Below the pieces are notes generated by a model, which did no database searches, was not told the origin of the DNA, and saw nothing but the letters and a program-made list of their open reading frames with translations. The position numbers and the translations under genes are program-made. A stretch of 64,000 nt of DNA from NCBI RefSeq assembly GCF_036013955.1, contig NZ_CP107903.1, positions 6,386,001-6,450,000 of the forward strand, in the 5' to 3' direction. Numbering within the stretch: position 1 is the stretch's first letter; the number at the start of each line of letters is the position of its first letter. Of this stretch, positions 25,488-34,080 are shown piece by piece. Origin of the DNA: Streptomyces sp. NBC_00459 (GTDB lineage: Bacteria > Actinomycetota > Actinomycetes > Streptomycetales > Streptomycetaceae).

Positions 25488-26036
25488 TCCGGCTGATCCG
25501 GCTGAGCTTCCCGCTCGGCCGGACCGGTTGCCTCTGCCTGCCTTCGACCGCCTCCGCCCCCGCCGGAGGTGTCGCTTCCGCCGAAGAAGCAGAACTGGCG
25601 AGTAACCGTCGCCCTGGTCCCATTCGGTCCCATTCGGTCGCCTTGGGGCGCCTTGGGGCGCATCAGCCCAGGAGGTCAGTGGCGATCCTCGGCCTCCACG
25701 TCGTCGAATAATCCGGTCGAACCATGGCATCTCATGACTTATCAGTCGCAAACATCCGGATATCGTTCGCGCTCGTCCGAATATTGGCGAGATCTCGGCG
25801 CAGGGTGAGTGGTCGCACTCGTCGACCGTGAGACATGTGTGCATATGCCCGAAAAGGTTTCACGAGGTTTCCACATCGTTATCGCGGTCGTTCACGAGCA
25901 TGGCTCGGCGTCGCGTAAATTTGGCCAAAGGTAATTCGCGTGAGCAAAGTGACGCGGACGGCACCGCGCAGAGGAGGGGCCTGCGCGGTGCCCTGCCTGT
26001 CTGCCCGGCGCGCGCACGATTCCGTTCCGCACCTGC
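25488..26036. other. Intergenic region with short tandem duplications
   Basis: About 550 bp between the methyltransferase and the convergent DUF192 gene. It holds short duplicated words (ccggctgat, cccattcggt, cgccttgggg) and an AT-rich stretch at about 25730-25930. No convincing gene, RNA or terminator was seen. Confidence 0.5.
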
Positions 26037-26393
26037 TCAGTGGTCCTCCGGTACCGCCTCGCCGGCCCGGATCGTGAGCTGCGCACCCCGGCGTACGCCC
26101 CACCCCTCCAGCGCCCCGGCCTCAGCCTCCAGGATCGACCGTACCCAGGGGCGGGGCAGCCCAACTCGGCCCGGACGCATGGTCCTTACCGCCCGGACCC
26201 GCGCTTTTCCGTCGAGATAGGCGACGTCGATCGCGAATCGCATCCCGAACGTGTGTACCGAACTCGCGGGCTTCAGCAGCAGCGCGCCCTCGATTCCGTC
26301 CCGTCCCAGCAGTCCGCGTCGGCGTGCTCGTCCCGACTCGGCGAGCTCCAGCGGAATCGGCTCCGGTGTCTGAGCGGTGGTGAACGTGGCCAT
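26037..26393 (-). CDS. DUF192 family protein
   Basis: 118 residues. The landmarks are RRRGLLGRDGI, the conserved SSVHTFGMRFAIDVAYLD stretch and the C-terminal VLE-like part (ILEAEAGALEGWGVRRG). DUF192 proteins are small, often exported, beta-rich proteins of unknown role; this copy lacks a signal peptide. The start is ATG 26393; longer readings run into a divergent promoter region with different base composition. Confidence 0.85.
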   Translation of the reverse strand: MATFTTAQTPEPIPLELAESGRARRRGLLGRDGIEGALLLKPASSVHTFGMRFAIDVAYLDGKARVRAVRTMRPGRVGLPRPWVRSILEAEAGALEGWGVRRGAQLTIRAGEAVPEDH

Positions 26394-26731
26394 GGCTGCG
26401 AAGTTAGCGAGGGCGTCAAGCGGGCGTTCGCGACAGGGTCGCCCCTGGGAGGGACGCCGGGCCCGGAGGTCCGCCCGAGGTCGTCCGGCACCCGGATGGC
26501 CCCGGGGTTGTCCAGGGATGTCCACCAGGGGGGTGAAACCCGCCGGATCCCTCTGGATCTCCCTGAATTCCGCGATATTTCCTGGGAATCAGCTGTTTTC
26601 CAGCCATGATCCGACCATGGAAACGGGCTTCCGAGACCATCCACGCGTTGTCGGGCGACTTCGGAGAGTAGTTGTTCCGCGTCGATGTACGCAGCATCAC
26701 TCACGAAGGGTTATGGTGGAAACCCCCCCTC
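26394..26731. other. Intergenic region upstream of an orphan terminator
   Basis: About 340 bp of AT-richer sequence (26570-26700 in particular). No gene could be supported on either strand. A plus-strand transcript starting here would end at the terminator at 26732-26771, so a small RNA or leader is possible. Confidence 0.45.
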
Positions 26732-26771
26732 GGGCCGGTCCGTCTCCCCCCCACGGACCGGCCCGTTTTTT
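26732..26771 (+). terminator. Strong rho-independent terminator without an obvious gene
   Basis: GGGCCGGTCCGT pairs perfectly with ACGGACCGGCCC around a 9-base C-rich loop, followed by G and six T. It is on the plus strand, 370 bp before the prenyl transferase start, with no plus-strand gene in front of it. Confidence 0.85.
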
Positions 26772-27141
26772 GTGCCCGGTCGGAGCCAGCCGGATACCGC
26801 CGCTCTCCGACCCCCTTCTCCCCACCCCGCCCCACCCTGCCCCCAGCTCTCCCTTCCTCTTCCTCGCGTCCTCCGTGCCTCCGCTTCCCTCCCTTCGCCA
26901 TCCTTCTTCTCCGCACTTCTTCTCCATCCGTTCTCTCGGGTCGGCAAGGTCCCCTTTGCCCACCCCTGGCCCTCCCGGGCGCAAGGCCCCCGTTCCCCCG
27001 GGCGCAGGACCTCCCTTCCCGCAGCGGTACGCTTCCCTTCCGGGGATCGCCACCCCCGAGGACCGCCATACGGGCAGGGATCGCGCCAGGGATTGCGCCC
27101 GGCATCGCCTGTCCGATCCGTACGGAGGGGCTGACAAACAC
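26772..27141. other. Leader with long polypyrimidine tract
   Basis: Between the terminator and the prenyl transferase. By eye count, 109 of 126 bases at 26811-26936 are C or T on the plus strand. No gene supported. Confidence 0.6.
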
Positions 27142-27918
27142 GTGAACCTGCGCGACAACCTGCGCCGACTGCTGGTCCGGGTCTACACACGCAGGGTGGA
27201 GGGCCACCTCGACCACGACCAGGTGCCCAAGCACATCGGCGTCATCGTGGACGGAAACCGGCGCTGGGCGAAGGCTGCGGGCTCCACCACCGCCCAGGGG
27301 CACCGGGCCGGCGCGGACAAGATCGAGGAGTTCCTCGGCTGGTGCTCCGAGACCGATGTCGAGGTCGTCACCCTCTGGCTGCTCTCCACGGACAACGTCA
27401 ACCGTCCGCCGGAGGAGCTGGCGCCGCTCCTGGAGATCATCGAGAACGTCGTCACCTCCCTCGCGGCCGACGGCCGTTGGCGCGTGCACCACGTCGGCAA
27501 CCTCGATCTGCTCCCCGGGCAACTGCGTACCCAGCTCAAGGAGGCGGAAGAGGCCACCGCGCATGTGACGGGCGGGATACTGGTCAACGTCGCCATCGGC
27601 TACGGCGGTCGGCAGGAGATCGCCGACGCCGTGCGCTCGATGATGCTCGACGCCCACGACAAGGGCACCTCGCTGGAGGAACTCGCCGAGAACGTCGACA
27701 TCGACCTGATCGGCAAGCACCTCTACACCAGCGACCAGCCCGATCCCGACCTCGTCATCCGTACCAGCGGCGAGCAGCGGCTGTCCGGGTTCATGCTCTG
27801 GCAGACGGCCCACTCGGAGTACTACTTCTGTGAGGTCTTCTGGCCGGCCTTCCGCAAGGTCGACTTCCTGCGTGCCATGCGTGACTACGCGGCCCGCCAC
27901 CGGCGTTTCGGCGGCTGA
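27142..27918 (+). CDS. uppS: Isoprenyl transferase (undecaprenyl diphosphate synthase family)
   Basis: 258 residues of cis-prenyltransferase. Landmarks: HIGVIVDGNRRWAK (catalytic Asp and diphosphate-binding Arg), GHRAGADKIEEFLGWC, TLWLLSTDNVNRPPEEL, and RTSGEQRLSGFMLWQ with SEYYF-x-x-x-FWP near the end. It condenses isopentenyl diphosphate units onto an allylic primer to make a cis-polyprenyl diphosphate carrier; actinobacteria often have two such enzymes, one making shorter chains, so the product length is uncertain. GTG 27142 is chosen for the family N-terminus MNLRD; GGAGGGG lies 11 bases upstream. Confidence 0.92.
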   Translation: MNLRDNLRRLLVRVYTRRVEGHLDHDQVPKHIGVIVDGNRRWAKAAGSTTAQGHRAGADKIEEFLGWCSETDVEVVTLWLLSTDNVNRPPEELAPLLEIIENVVTSLAADGRWRVHHVGNLDLLPGQLRTQLKEAEEATAHVTGGILVNVAIGYGGRQEIADAVRSMMLDAHDKGTSLEELAENVDIDLIGKHLYTSDQPDPDLVIRTSGEQRLSGFMLWQTAHSEYYFCEVFWPAFRKVDFLRAMRDYAARHRRFGG

Positions 27919-28268
27919 TCCGGCTGAAACCGGTTCGGCCCCGGAAACCATCCTCCGGGATGAAATTCACCCCCTCTGGGGCGGAAGTAACAAGGAGTTC
28001 ACCAGCGCGCCGCCATAGGTCGTGGCATGGCCGCGCATGTTCGAGGGCATAAGCCAAGCAGGTCGACACCCGAACCACGGGTGTCGTATCTCAGCAGACG
28101 GCACGGGGCCGTCCGCCCGGGAGGCCCTTTGCACCAGCCCGACCGTGTGGTCACAGCACGGGCGAACAGGCGGAGGGCCGGTTCTCGGCCCGCGCAATGG
28201 GGCCGTCGACCGGTCCAGATCTCCTTCGTCGCTCCCCGACCTCATCCGAGGGGGTACGTCCTTCCGTG
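27919..28268. other. Intergenic region
   Basis: About 350 bp between the prenyl transferase and phoH. It contains short frames only. No structure or gene could be supported. Confidence 0.45.
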
Positions 28269-29591
28269 GTGACCAGCACAAAGCGCCGTATGCCAGACCG
28301 GCGCACCTATGTTCTCGACACCAGCGTCCTGCTGGCCGATCCAGGCGCCCTGAACCGCTTCGACGAGCACGAAGTCGTGCTGCCGATCGTCGTGGTCACG
28401 GAGTTGGAGGCCAAACGGCACCATCCCGAACTCGGCTACTTCGCCCGGCAGGCCCTGCGCATGCTGGACGAGTTCCGGGTCCGGTTCGGTCGTCTCGACG
28501 CCCCGATTCCGATCGGGGAACTGGGTGGGACCGTCCGTGTCGAGCTCAACCACTCGGACCCCAGCGTGCTGCCAAGCGGCTATCGCCTGGGGGACAACGA
28601 CTCCCGCATCCTCGCGGTCGCCCGCAACCTGCAGGCCGAGGGGTACGACGTCACAGTCGTGTCGAAGGACCTGCCGCTCAGGATCAAGGCCTCGTCCGTC
28701 GGGCTCCTCGCCGAGGAGTACCGCGCGGAGCTGGCCATCACGGGCTCTTCCGGCTGGACCGGAATGTCCGAACTGACCCTGCCGGGCGAACAGGTCGACC
28801 TTCTCTTCGAGGAGGGGCACGCCTACGTCCCCGAGGCCGCCGAACTGCCGGTGCACACCGGTCTGACGATCCAGTCGGAGCGAGGCAAGGCCCTGGGGCG
28901 CGTCACGGCCGAGGGCAACGTCCGCCTCGTACGAGGGGATCGCGAGGTCTTCGGTATCAAGGGGAGGAGTGCCGAGCAGCGGATCGCACTCGACATCCTG
29001 CTCGATCCGGACATCGGGATCGTGTCCATGGGTGGCCGGGCCGGCACCGGCAAGTCGGCGCTGGCGCTCTGCGCCGGTCTGGAGGCCGTGCTGGAACGGC
29101 GGCAGCACCAGAAGGTGATGGTCTTCCGGCCGCTGTACGCGGTCGGCGGGCAGGAACTGGGCTATCTGCCCGGCTCCGAGTCCGAGAAGATGGGCCCCTG
29201 GGCGCAGGCGGTCTTCGACACGCTGTCCGCGGTCACCAGTCGCGAGGTCATCGAGGAGATCACCGCACGCGGCATGCTCGAAGTGCTGCCCCTCACCCAC
29301 ATCCGCGGCCGGTCGCTCCACGACGCGTTCGTGATCGTGGACGAGGCGCAGTCGCTGGAGCGGAACGTCCTGCTCACCGTGCTGTCCCGGATCGGCTCCA
29401 ACTCACGGGTGGTGCTCACCCATGACGTGGCACAACGGGACAACCTGCGGGTCGGCCGCTACGACGGTGTCGTCGCCGTCGTCGAGAAGCTGAAGGGGCA
29501 TCCGCTCTTCGCACACGTCACCCTCACCCGGTCCGAGCGGTCCCAGATCGCCGCCCTGGTGACCGAAATGCTGGAGGACGGGCAGATCTGA
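28269..29591 (+). CDS. phoH2: PIN-PhoH domain ATPase/ribonuclease
   Basis: 440 residues. The N-terminal PIN nuclease domain (VLDTSVLLADPGALNRF, ELEAKRHH, GDNDSRILAVARN with the acidic catalytic residues) is followed by a linker and a PhoH ATPase domain: Walker A GGRAGTGKSALAL near residue 260, the Walker B-like FVIVDEAQSLE and LSRIGSNSRVVLTHD. In mycobacteria such PhoH2 proteins unwind and cleave RNA. Start GTG 28269 or 28266 with GAGGGGG upstream; ATG 28290 would also keep the domain intact. Confidence 0.92.
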   Translation: MTSTKRRMPDRRTYVLDTSVLLADPGALNRFDEHEVVLPIVVVTELEAKRHHPELGYFARQALRMLDEFRVRFGRLDAPIPIGELGGTVRVELNHSDPSVLPSGYRLGDNDSRILAVARNLQAEGYDVTVVSKDLPLRIKASSVGLLAEEYRAELAITGSSGWTGMSELTLPGEQVDLLFEEGHAYVPEAAELPVHTGLTIQSERGKALGRVTAEGNVRLVRGDREVFGIKGRSAEQRIALDILLDPDIGIVSMGGRAGTGKSALALCAGLEAVLERRQHQKVMVFRPLYAVGGQELGYLPGSESEKMGPWAQAVFDTLSAVTSREVIEEITARGMLEVLPLTHIRGRSLHDAFVIVDEAQSLERNVLLTVLSRIGSNSRVVLTHDVAQRDNLRVGRYDGVVAVVEKLKGHPLFAHVTLTRSERSQIAALVTEMLEDGQI

Positions 29592-30047
29592 CCCTGTTGG
29601 GTGGATAGGGACTCGCTCGGGCAATTGGGCAATTGCGCCCGGTTACCCTGGAGTTCGTGAAAGGGCGCCGTCCGGCAAAGGCGAAGAGCCTAGCCGGGCG
29701 GCGCTTCCGCGTCTGCGGCTTTCCTCAAATCACCTGGGGCAAACGAGGTGTGAGCTTTCACACGCAACTCAGAATTGCCAGCCGGCGTCCAGGTGCGGCA
29801 GAGTCTCACTCCTGTCAGGCCCCGCATACGACACATCTGTACCGCCAGTAGTACGGCAGCACTCAAGCACCGCCTTCAACTCCATACCGTCGTCGTATGC
29901 CGCCCGCGCACCACGCGGCGCTCCCCGTAAAGGAGTTGCCCACCGGGCCCGTGTCTCCCGTGACCGTGCAGTTGGGAGGCCAGTGTCTTGGGGGCAAGAT
30001 TGCGTCCGCCAGGGTCACCGAAGCGGGCGATGCTGGAAGGAAACCGT
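29592..30047. other. Long leader region of the transglycosylase gene
   Basis: 456 bp without a convincing gene. It contains an AATTG direct repeat near 29620-29636, the hairpins described for 29665-29763, and a further 280 bp with no feature I could define. Confidence 0.5.
29665..29763 (+). promoter_or_regulatory. Candidate cis-regulatory RNA structure
   Basis: Three hairpins can be drawn. First, GCGCCGTCCGGC (29665-29676) pairs with GCCGGGCGGCGC (29693-29704), one G-U pair, capped by AGGC/GCCT. Second, CACCT (29731) pairs with AGGTG (29746). Third, GTGTGA (29748) pairs with TCACAC (29758). The second and third share bases and exclude each other, as in a switch. Transglycosylase and Rpf genes in Streptomyces are often under a cyclic-di-AMP riboswitch, but I do not see its consensus here. 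Confidence 0.4.
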
Positions 30048-30743
30048 GTGAGCCGGATTTCGGTCCGGGGACTCGCAGTGGCCTCGGCCACCGCGGTCAC
30101 CGCTGTCGGCGCAGTTACAGGTGTGGCCTCGGGTAGCACCGGGACCCCCAACGACGCCGAGGCCCTGGTAGGCGACACCACGCTGCTCACGGACATTCCC
30201 GTGGGTTCCCAGGCCGAGGTGCAGACCGCGTCCCTGACGCAGCAGGCCGACATCCAGGCCATCGCCGCCGACGCCACCGCCAAGAAGGACGCCGAGGAGT
30301 CTGCCCGCAAGCAGGCTGCCAAGGACGCGGTGGCCAAGCAGAAGGCCGCCGAGAAGGCGGAGGCCGAGGCCAAGGCGCGCAAGGAAGCGGAAGAGGCCGC
30401 CAGCCGTTCCGCGACGCGTGACGCGTCCAGCTTCCCGCAGCAGGCCTCGTACACGATCGCCGAAGTCCAGGAGATGGCGCGCCAGATCGTCCCGGCGGAC
30501 CAGTTCCAGTGCTTCAGCAACATCGTGGACCACGAGTCCAGCTGGAACTACCAGGCGGACAACCCGAGTTCCGACGCGTTCGGTCTCGTGCAGGCGCTTC
30601 CGGGCTCCAAGATGTCCTCGGCGGGCGCCGACTGGGCGACGAACCCGGCCACCCAGATCAAGTGGGGCCTGAGCTACATGGACGGCCGCTACGGCAGCCC
30701 GTGCGGCGCGTGGAACTTCTGGCAGGCCAACAACTGGTACTGA
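30048..30743 (+). CDS. Secreted transglycosylase SLT-like protein
   Basis: 231 residues. The signal peptide runs from VSRISVRGLAVAS to about residue 30. An Ala/Lys/Glu-rich helix (residues about 70-125, KQKAAEKAEAEAKARKEAE) is probably a coiled coil or wall-spanning stalk. The C-terminal domain has FQCFSNIVDHESSWNY, with the catalytic-type Glu in HESSW, then AFGLVQALPGSKM and IKWGLSYMDGRYGSP, the layout of the resuscitation/lysozyme-like SLT group that cleaves peptidoglycan. GTG 30048 has GGAAGG 8 bases upstream; the extended upstream reading does not look coding. Confidence 0.88.
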   Translation: MSRISVRGLAVASATAVTAVGAVTGVASGSTGTPNDAEALVGDTTLLTDIPVGSQAEVQTASLTQQADIQAIAADATAKKDAEESARKQAAKDAVAKQKAAEKAEAEAKARKEAEEAASRSATRDASSFPQQASYTIAEVQEMARQIVPADQFQCFSNIVDHESSWNYQADNPSSDAFGLVQALPGSKMSSAGADWATNPATQIKWGLSYMDGRYGSPCGAWNFWQANNWY

Positions 30744-30786
30744 GCGGTTCCGCGACTACCGCGCTCAGTCGTCTCAACCTTTCCGA

Positions 30787-30813
30787 GCCCCTCACCGTCC
30801 TTCGGTGAGGGGC
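30787..30813 (+). terminator. Hairpin terminator
   Basis: GCCCCTCACCG pairs with CGGTGAGGGGC around a TCCTT loop, 44 bases after the transglycosylase gene. Confidence 0.8.
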
Positions 30814-30913
30814 TTCGGCCATGTACGGTCGGCTGTGGACCGCTGCTCCCGAGGCTCCGGAGGCTTTGGGGAGAAGGATGGGCAGAGGGAGATACGGGGG
30901 ACGAGGGCGCATC

Positions 30914-32350
30914 ATGTCGCGAGTGCCGCAGTGGCTCGGCCGGGTCGGCGTCCGGCTCACCGAGGTGGGTGAGCGGTTGGACGCGCGCCGGGCCGAGGTG
31001 GAGAAGGAGCACGCGGACGACGCGGACTCGCCGTACGACCCTCCGAACCCGCCCGACACCTCAGCGCCCGAGCACCGGCACGGGTACGAGGAGACGGAAC
31101 AACCCCTCCGCGCGCCTACCACCACCACCCCGACGGGCCCTGGCGCGCTCGCCGTCCGGCCCGAGCCCGCCTCCGTCGTCCCCTGGGGCGTACGGGTCGC
31201 GGCCGAGGCCGGCTGGCGGCTGCTGGTGCTCGCGGGCACGCTCTGGGTGCTGATGCGGGTCATCAGCGCGGTCCAACTCGTCGTCTTCGCCTTCGTGGTG
31301 GCGCTGCTCATCACCGCGCTGCTCCAGCCCGCCGTCGCCCGCCTCACCCGGTGGGGCATGCCGCGCGGGCCCGCGACAGCGCTCACCGCGATCCTGGGGT
31401 TCGTCGTGATGGGGCTGATCGGCTGGTTCGTGACCTGGCAGGTCATCGAGAACACCGACCAGCTCTCCGACCAGGTCCAGGACGGCATCGACGAACTGCG
31501 CAACTGGCTGCTCAACAGCCCCTTCCACGTCACCGACAAGCAGATCAACAAGATCGCCGAGAACCTGCGCGACGCGATCGGCGCCAACACGGACCAGATC
31601 ACGTCGGTGGGCCTGGAGGGCGTCACGGTCATCGTCGAGGCGCTGACCGGCATACTGCTCGCCGCCTTCTCGACGCTCTTCCTGCTCTACGACGGCAAGC
31701 GCATCTGGGAGTGGACGCTGAAGCTGGTTCCGGCGGCGGCCCGTCCCGGTGTCGCCGGCGCCGGTCCGCGCGCGTGGCGCACGCTGACGGCGTACGTTCG
31801 CGGCACGGTGATAGTGGCTCTGATCGACGCCATCTTCATCGGCCTAGGCATCTACTTCCTCGATGTGCCGATGGCCGTCCCGCTGGCCGTGTTCATCTTC
31901 CTGTTCTCCTTCATCCCGCTGGTCGGCGCGGTCGCCTCGGGAGCCCTGGCGGTGGTGGTGGCGCTGGTGACCCAGGGCGTCTTCACGGCGGTGCTGGTGG
32001 TCGCGGTGGTGCTTGCCGTGCAGCAGATCGAGGGGCACGTCCTCCAGCCGTTCATCCTGGGCCGGGCCGTCCGGGTCCACCCGCTGGCGGTGGTGCTGTC
32101 CGTGGCGGCGGGCGGCATGGTGGCGGGGATCGGCGGCGCGGTCGTCGCCGTACCGCTGGTCGCGGTGACCAACACGGTCGTCGGCTATCTGCGCGTGTAC
32201 TCCCAGGCCTACAGCAACGCGACGGACGCGCTGCGCCACTCCCCGCGGCCGCACGGAGCCACAGCGGTGGACATTGCCCTGACCAAAGCCCAGCAGGTTG
32301 CCGCGCAGCCTGAGCAGGCGGCGAAGCCGCCGTCCGACCCGTCTGCCTAG
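30914..32350 (+). CDS. AI-2E family transporter
   Basis: 478 residues. A hydrophilic, acidic and Thr/Pro-rich N-terminal region of about 95 residues (unusual in length) precedes the membrane domain with about seven to eight helices (VQLVVFAFVVALLITALLQP; FSFIPLVGAVASGALAVVVA; VQQIEGHVLQPFILG). The EGHVLQPFILG motif is diagnostic. Members include TqsA exporters and some cation transporters; function here is unknown. ATG 30914 with GAGGG upstream; the ATG at 30821 is less likely. Confidence 0.9.
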   Translation: MSRVPQWLGRVGVRLTEVGERLDARRAEVEKEHADDADSPYDPPNPPDTSAPEHRHGYEETEQPLRAPTTTTPTGPGALAVRPEPASVVPWGVRVAAEAGWRLLVLAGTLWVLMRVISAVQLVVFAFVVALLITALLQPAVARLTRWGMPRGPATALTAILGFVVMGLIGWFVTWQVIENTDQLSDQVQDGIDELRNWLLNSPFHVTDKQINKIAENLRDAIGANTDQITSVGLEGVTVIVEALTGILLAAFSTLFLLYDGKRIWEWTLKLVPAAARPGVAGAGPRAWRTLTAYVRGTVIVALIDAIFIGLGIYFLDVPMAVPLAVFIFLFSFIPLVGAVASGALAVVVALVTQGVFTAVLVVAVVLAVQQIEGHVLQPFILGRAVRVHPLAVVLSVAAGGMVAGIGGAVVAVPLVAVTNTVVGYLRVYSQAYSNATDALRHSPRPHGATAVDIALTKAQQVAAQPEQAAKPPSDPSA

Positions 32351-32372
32351 GCTGCCGGTCGGCTGTGGCTGG

Positions 32373-33311
32373 TCAGCTGAGTACCTTCAGGGCCGGGCTC
32401 AGCGCGATCAGCAGCGGGATCAGTGGGGCCAGGGCCGCGGCCAGGAGAGTGGCCGCGCGGTAGGGGGCGTCCAGGCGGGGTGGGGGTGCGAGGAGGCGTT
32501 CGACGCGGTCGCCGAGCTGGCCGCGGGTGCAGGCGCAGGACAACACGCCCCGGTGCCGGTTGAGTTCGATCAGGGCGACCGCGGTGGTGCGGTGGCCGCA
32601 GCGCCGGGACGCGGTGTCGTCGGCGGCCAGTTCGACCAGACGGTACGTCTGGTCCCGGAAGTGCGCGAAGACCGGGACACGCGGGAAGCCGGTGGCCAGC
32701 GCCTGCGAGAGATGCAGCAGCCAGTCGTGGCGGGCGCGGGCATGACCGAGTTCATGGGCGAGTACGGCGTCCAGCTCGTGGTCGGACAGCCGACGCAACG
32801 CGCCGGTGGTGACGACGAGTTGGGGTGTCGGCCCGGGCAGCAGCCAGGCGTCGGGATACTCGTCCTCCAGGACCAGCAGCGGCCCCTCGGCGGCCGGGAA
32901 ACCGGCGGGCAGGTCCGGCGCGCGCTCCCGTAGATGGACGCGCCGCAGCCGGCGCCGTCTGTGTGCCTCGGCGAGTTCCCGGGCGAGCATGGCGACCGTC
33001 CAGGCCGCCCCGCAGGCCAGCAGTAGCGTCAGTACGGTGAGCCAGACCGGCGGCTGTCCCAGGTCGTAGGCGGCGGTCACCGAGGGCGGCGCCGGCGCGA
33101 ACGCGTGGGCCCGGACGGTCCCGAACGCGGCCGTCGTGCCCAGCAGCAGCGCGGCGAGACAGCACACCAGCACGGTGGCGACCAGGCACTGCCACACCCA
33201 CAGCCCCAGCACCGGCTCCCGGTCGGGCCAGCCGGCCCGGGTCAGCACACGCGGCAGGACAGCGGCGGCGGTCAGGGCGACGACGGCCATCAGCACCAGG
33301 GCGACTGTCAT
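32373..33311 (-). CDS. M56-type membrane metallopeptidase
   Basis: 312 residues. Helices occupy about residues 3-20, 35-60, 88-110 and the last 25. Between them lies a cytoplasmic metalloprotease domain with the zinc motif HELGH (186-190) and a downstream ELAADD. It resembles the protease part of BlaR1/MecR1 but has no penicillin-sensor domain, and no BlaI-type repressor gene is adjacent in the window. ATG 33311; longer readings into the 3' region of ahpD are unlikely. Convergent with the transporter, 22 bp apart. Confidence 0.88.
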   Translation of the reverse strand: MTVALVLMAVVALTAAAVLPRVLTRAGWPDREPVLGLWVWQCLVATVLVCCLAALLLGTTAAFGTVRAHAFAPAPPSVTAAYDLGQPPVWLTVLTLLLACGAAWTVAMLARELAEAHRRRRLRRVHLRERAPDLPAGFPAAEGPLLVLEDEYPDAWLLPGPTPQLVVTTGALRRLSDHELDAVLAHELGHARARHDWLLHLSQALATGFPRVPVFAHFRDQTYRLVELAADDTASRRCGHRTTAVALIELNRHRGVLSCACTRGQLGDRVERLLAPPPRLDAPYRAATLLAAALAPLIPLLIALSPALKVLS

Positions 33312-33466
33312 TGCGGGTGGCTCCCTCAGTCGGAGAAGGACGGTCCTCGCGGCCGGGACGACGAAGGCGGCGACGAACGGAGTGAGGGTCCGCCCATTGT
33401 CGGACGTACCGCCTGCCGAGTCCAGTCGCCCGCCCCCCGGCGACACGCGGCTGCCCGGCGCGGCGC

Positions 33467-34000
33467 CTACTCCGCGAGGATCGCCTCCGCGTCCAGCGTC
33501 GTGCCGACGGCCTGGACGACCGCCGCGATCCTGAACGCCTCCTGCACCGTCTCCCGGTCGACGCCCGCCCCACGCAGCACCCGCTCGTGGGCGTCGAGAC
33601 AGGCGCCGCAGCCGTTGATCGCCGACACCGCCACCGACCACAGCTCGACGTCGGTCCGCCCGACACCCGGGTCTCCGAGCACGTTCGCCCGCAGACCGGC
33701 GCGCAGCTGCCCGTACTCCGGGTCGGAGAGCAGATGGCGGGTGCGGTGGAAGACGTTGCTCATCGCCATCACGGCGGCGGTGGAGCGGGCAGCCGTGTAC
33801 GCCTCCGGGGAGAGGCGCGCCCTGGCCTCCGGACCGAGCTCGCGCAGCACAAGCGGCGAGCGGGAAGCGATCGCGCACACCAGCACGGTGCCCCACAGCT
33901 GCTGCCGGGTGAGCCCGGAGCCGTCGACGACCTTCCCCAGGTTGACGCGCAGATCGGCCGCGTAGTCCGGCAGTGCGGACTTCAGTTCCGCGAGGCCCAT
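33467..34000 (-). CDS. ahpD: Alkyl hydroperoxide reductase AhpD
   Basis: 177 residues, the normal AhpD length. The active-site CGAC at residues 131-134 and the following His138 match the Cys-x-x-Cys-x-x-x-His arrangement of mycobacterial AhpD. AhpD reduces peroxides and, with lipoamide partners, regenerates the peroxiredoxin AhpC. ATG 34000 is preferred; GTG 34006 is two codons upstream. It is divergent from oxyR with about 75 bp between. In S. coelicolor ahpC sits between these two genes; here there is no room for it. Confidence 0.9.
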   Translation of the reverse strand: MGLAELKSALPDYAADLRVNLGKVVDGSGLTRQQLWGTVLVCAIASRSPLVLRELGPEARARLSPEAYTAARSTAAVMAMSNVFHRTRHLLSDPEYGQLRAGLRANVLGDPGVGRTDVELWSVAVSAINGCGACLDAHERVLRGAGVDRETVQEAFRIAAVVQAVGTTLDAEAILAE

Positions 34001-34006
34001 ACCCAC

Positions 34007-34080
34007 TCACCGCCATTGATCAGGGGAATCGATACACTCGGTCGTGTTGATCAGTGAAACTTATCAGTCAGAGGGAATGA
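34007..34080. promoter_or_regulatory. Divergent ahpD-oxyR control region
   Basis: TTGATCAG occurs at 34016-34023 and again at 34047-34054, 31 bases or about three helical turns apart, and CTTATCAG at 34060-34067 forms an imperfect inverted partner of the second copy. This is the expected position for OxyR binding sites; the assignment is inference. Confidence 0.55.

Noticed and set aside
26672..26771. Trp-type leader peptide attenuator (TGGTGG before a terminator)
   Set aside because: The frame lacks a good start and the downstream gene is a prenyl transferase, not a tryptophan gene.
26685..27134. Plus-strand frame through the polypyrimidine tract
   Set aside because: Pro/Ser/Leu-rich product explained by the C/T bias; it crosses a strong terminator.
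28027..28272. 81-codon plus-strand frame before phoH
   Set aside because: Arg/Pro/Ser-rich with no ribosome-binding site; no support beyond frame length.
29592..30047. ydaO cyclic-di-AMP riboswitch
   Set aside because: None of the conserved motifs that I remember could be found, so only a generic structured leader is reported.
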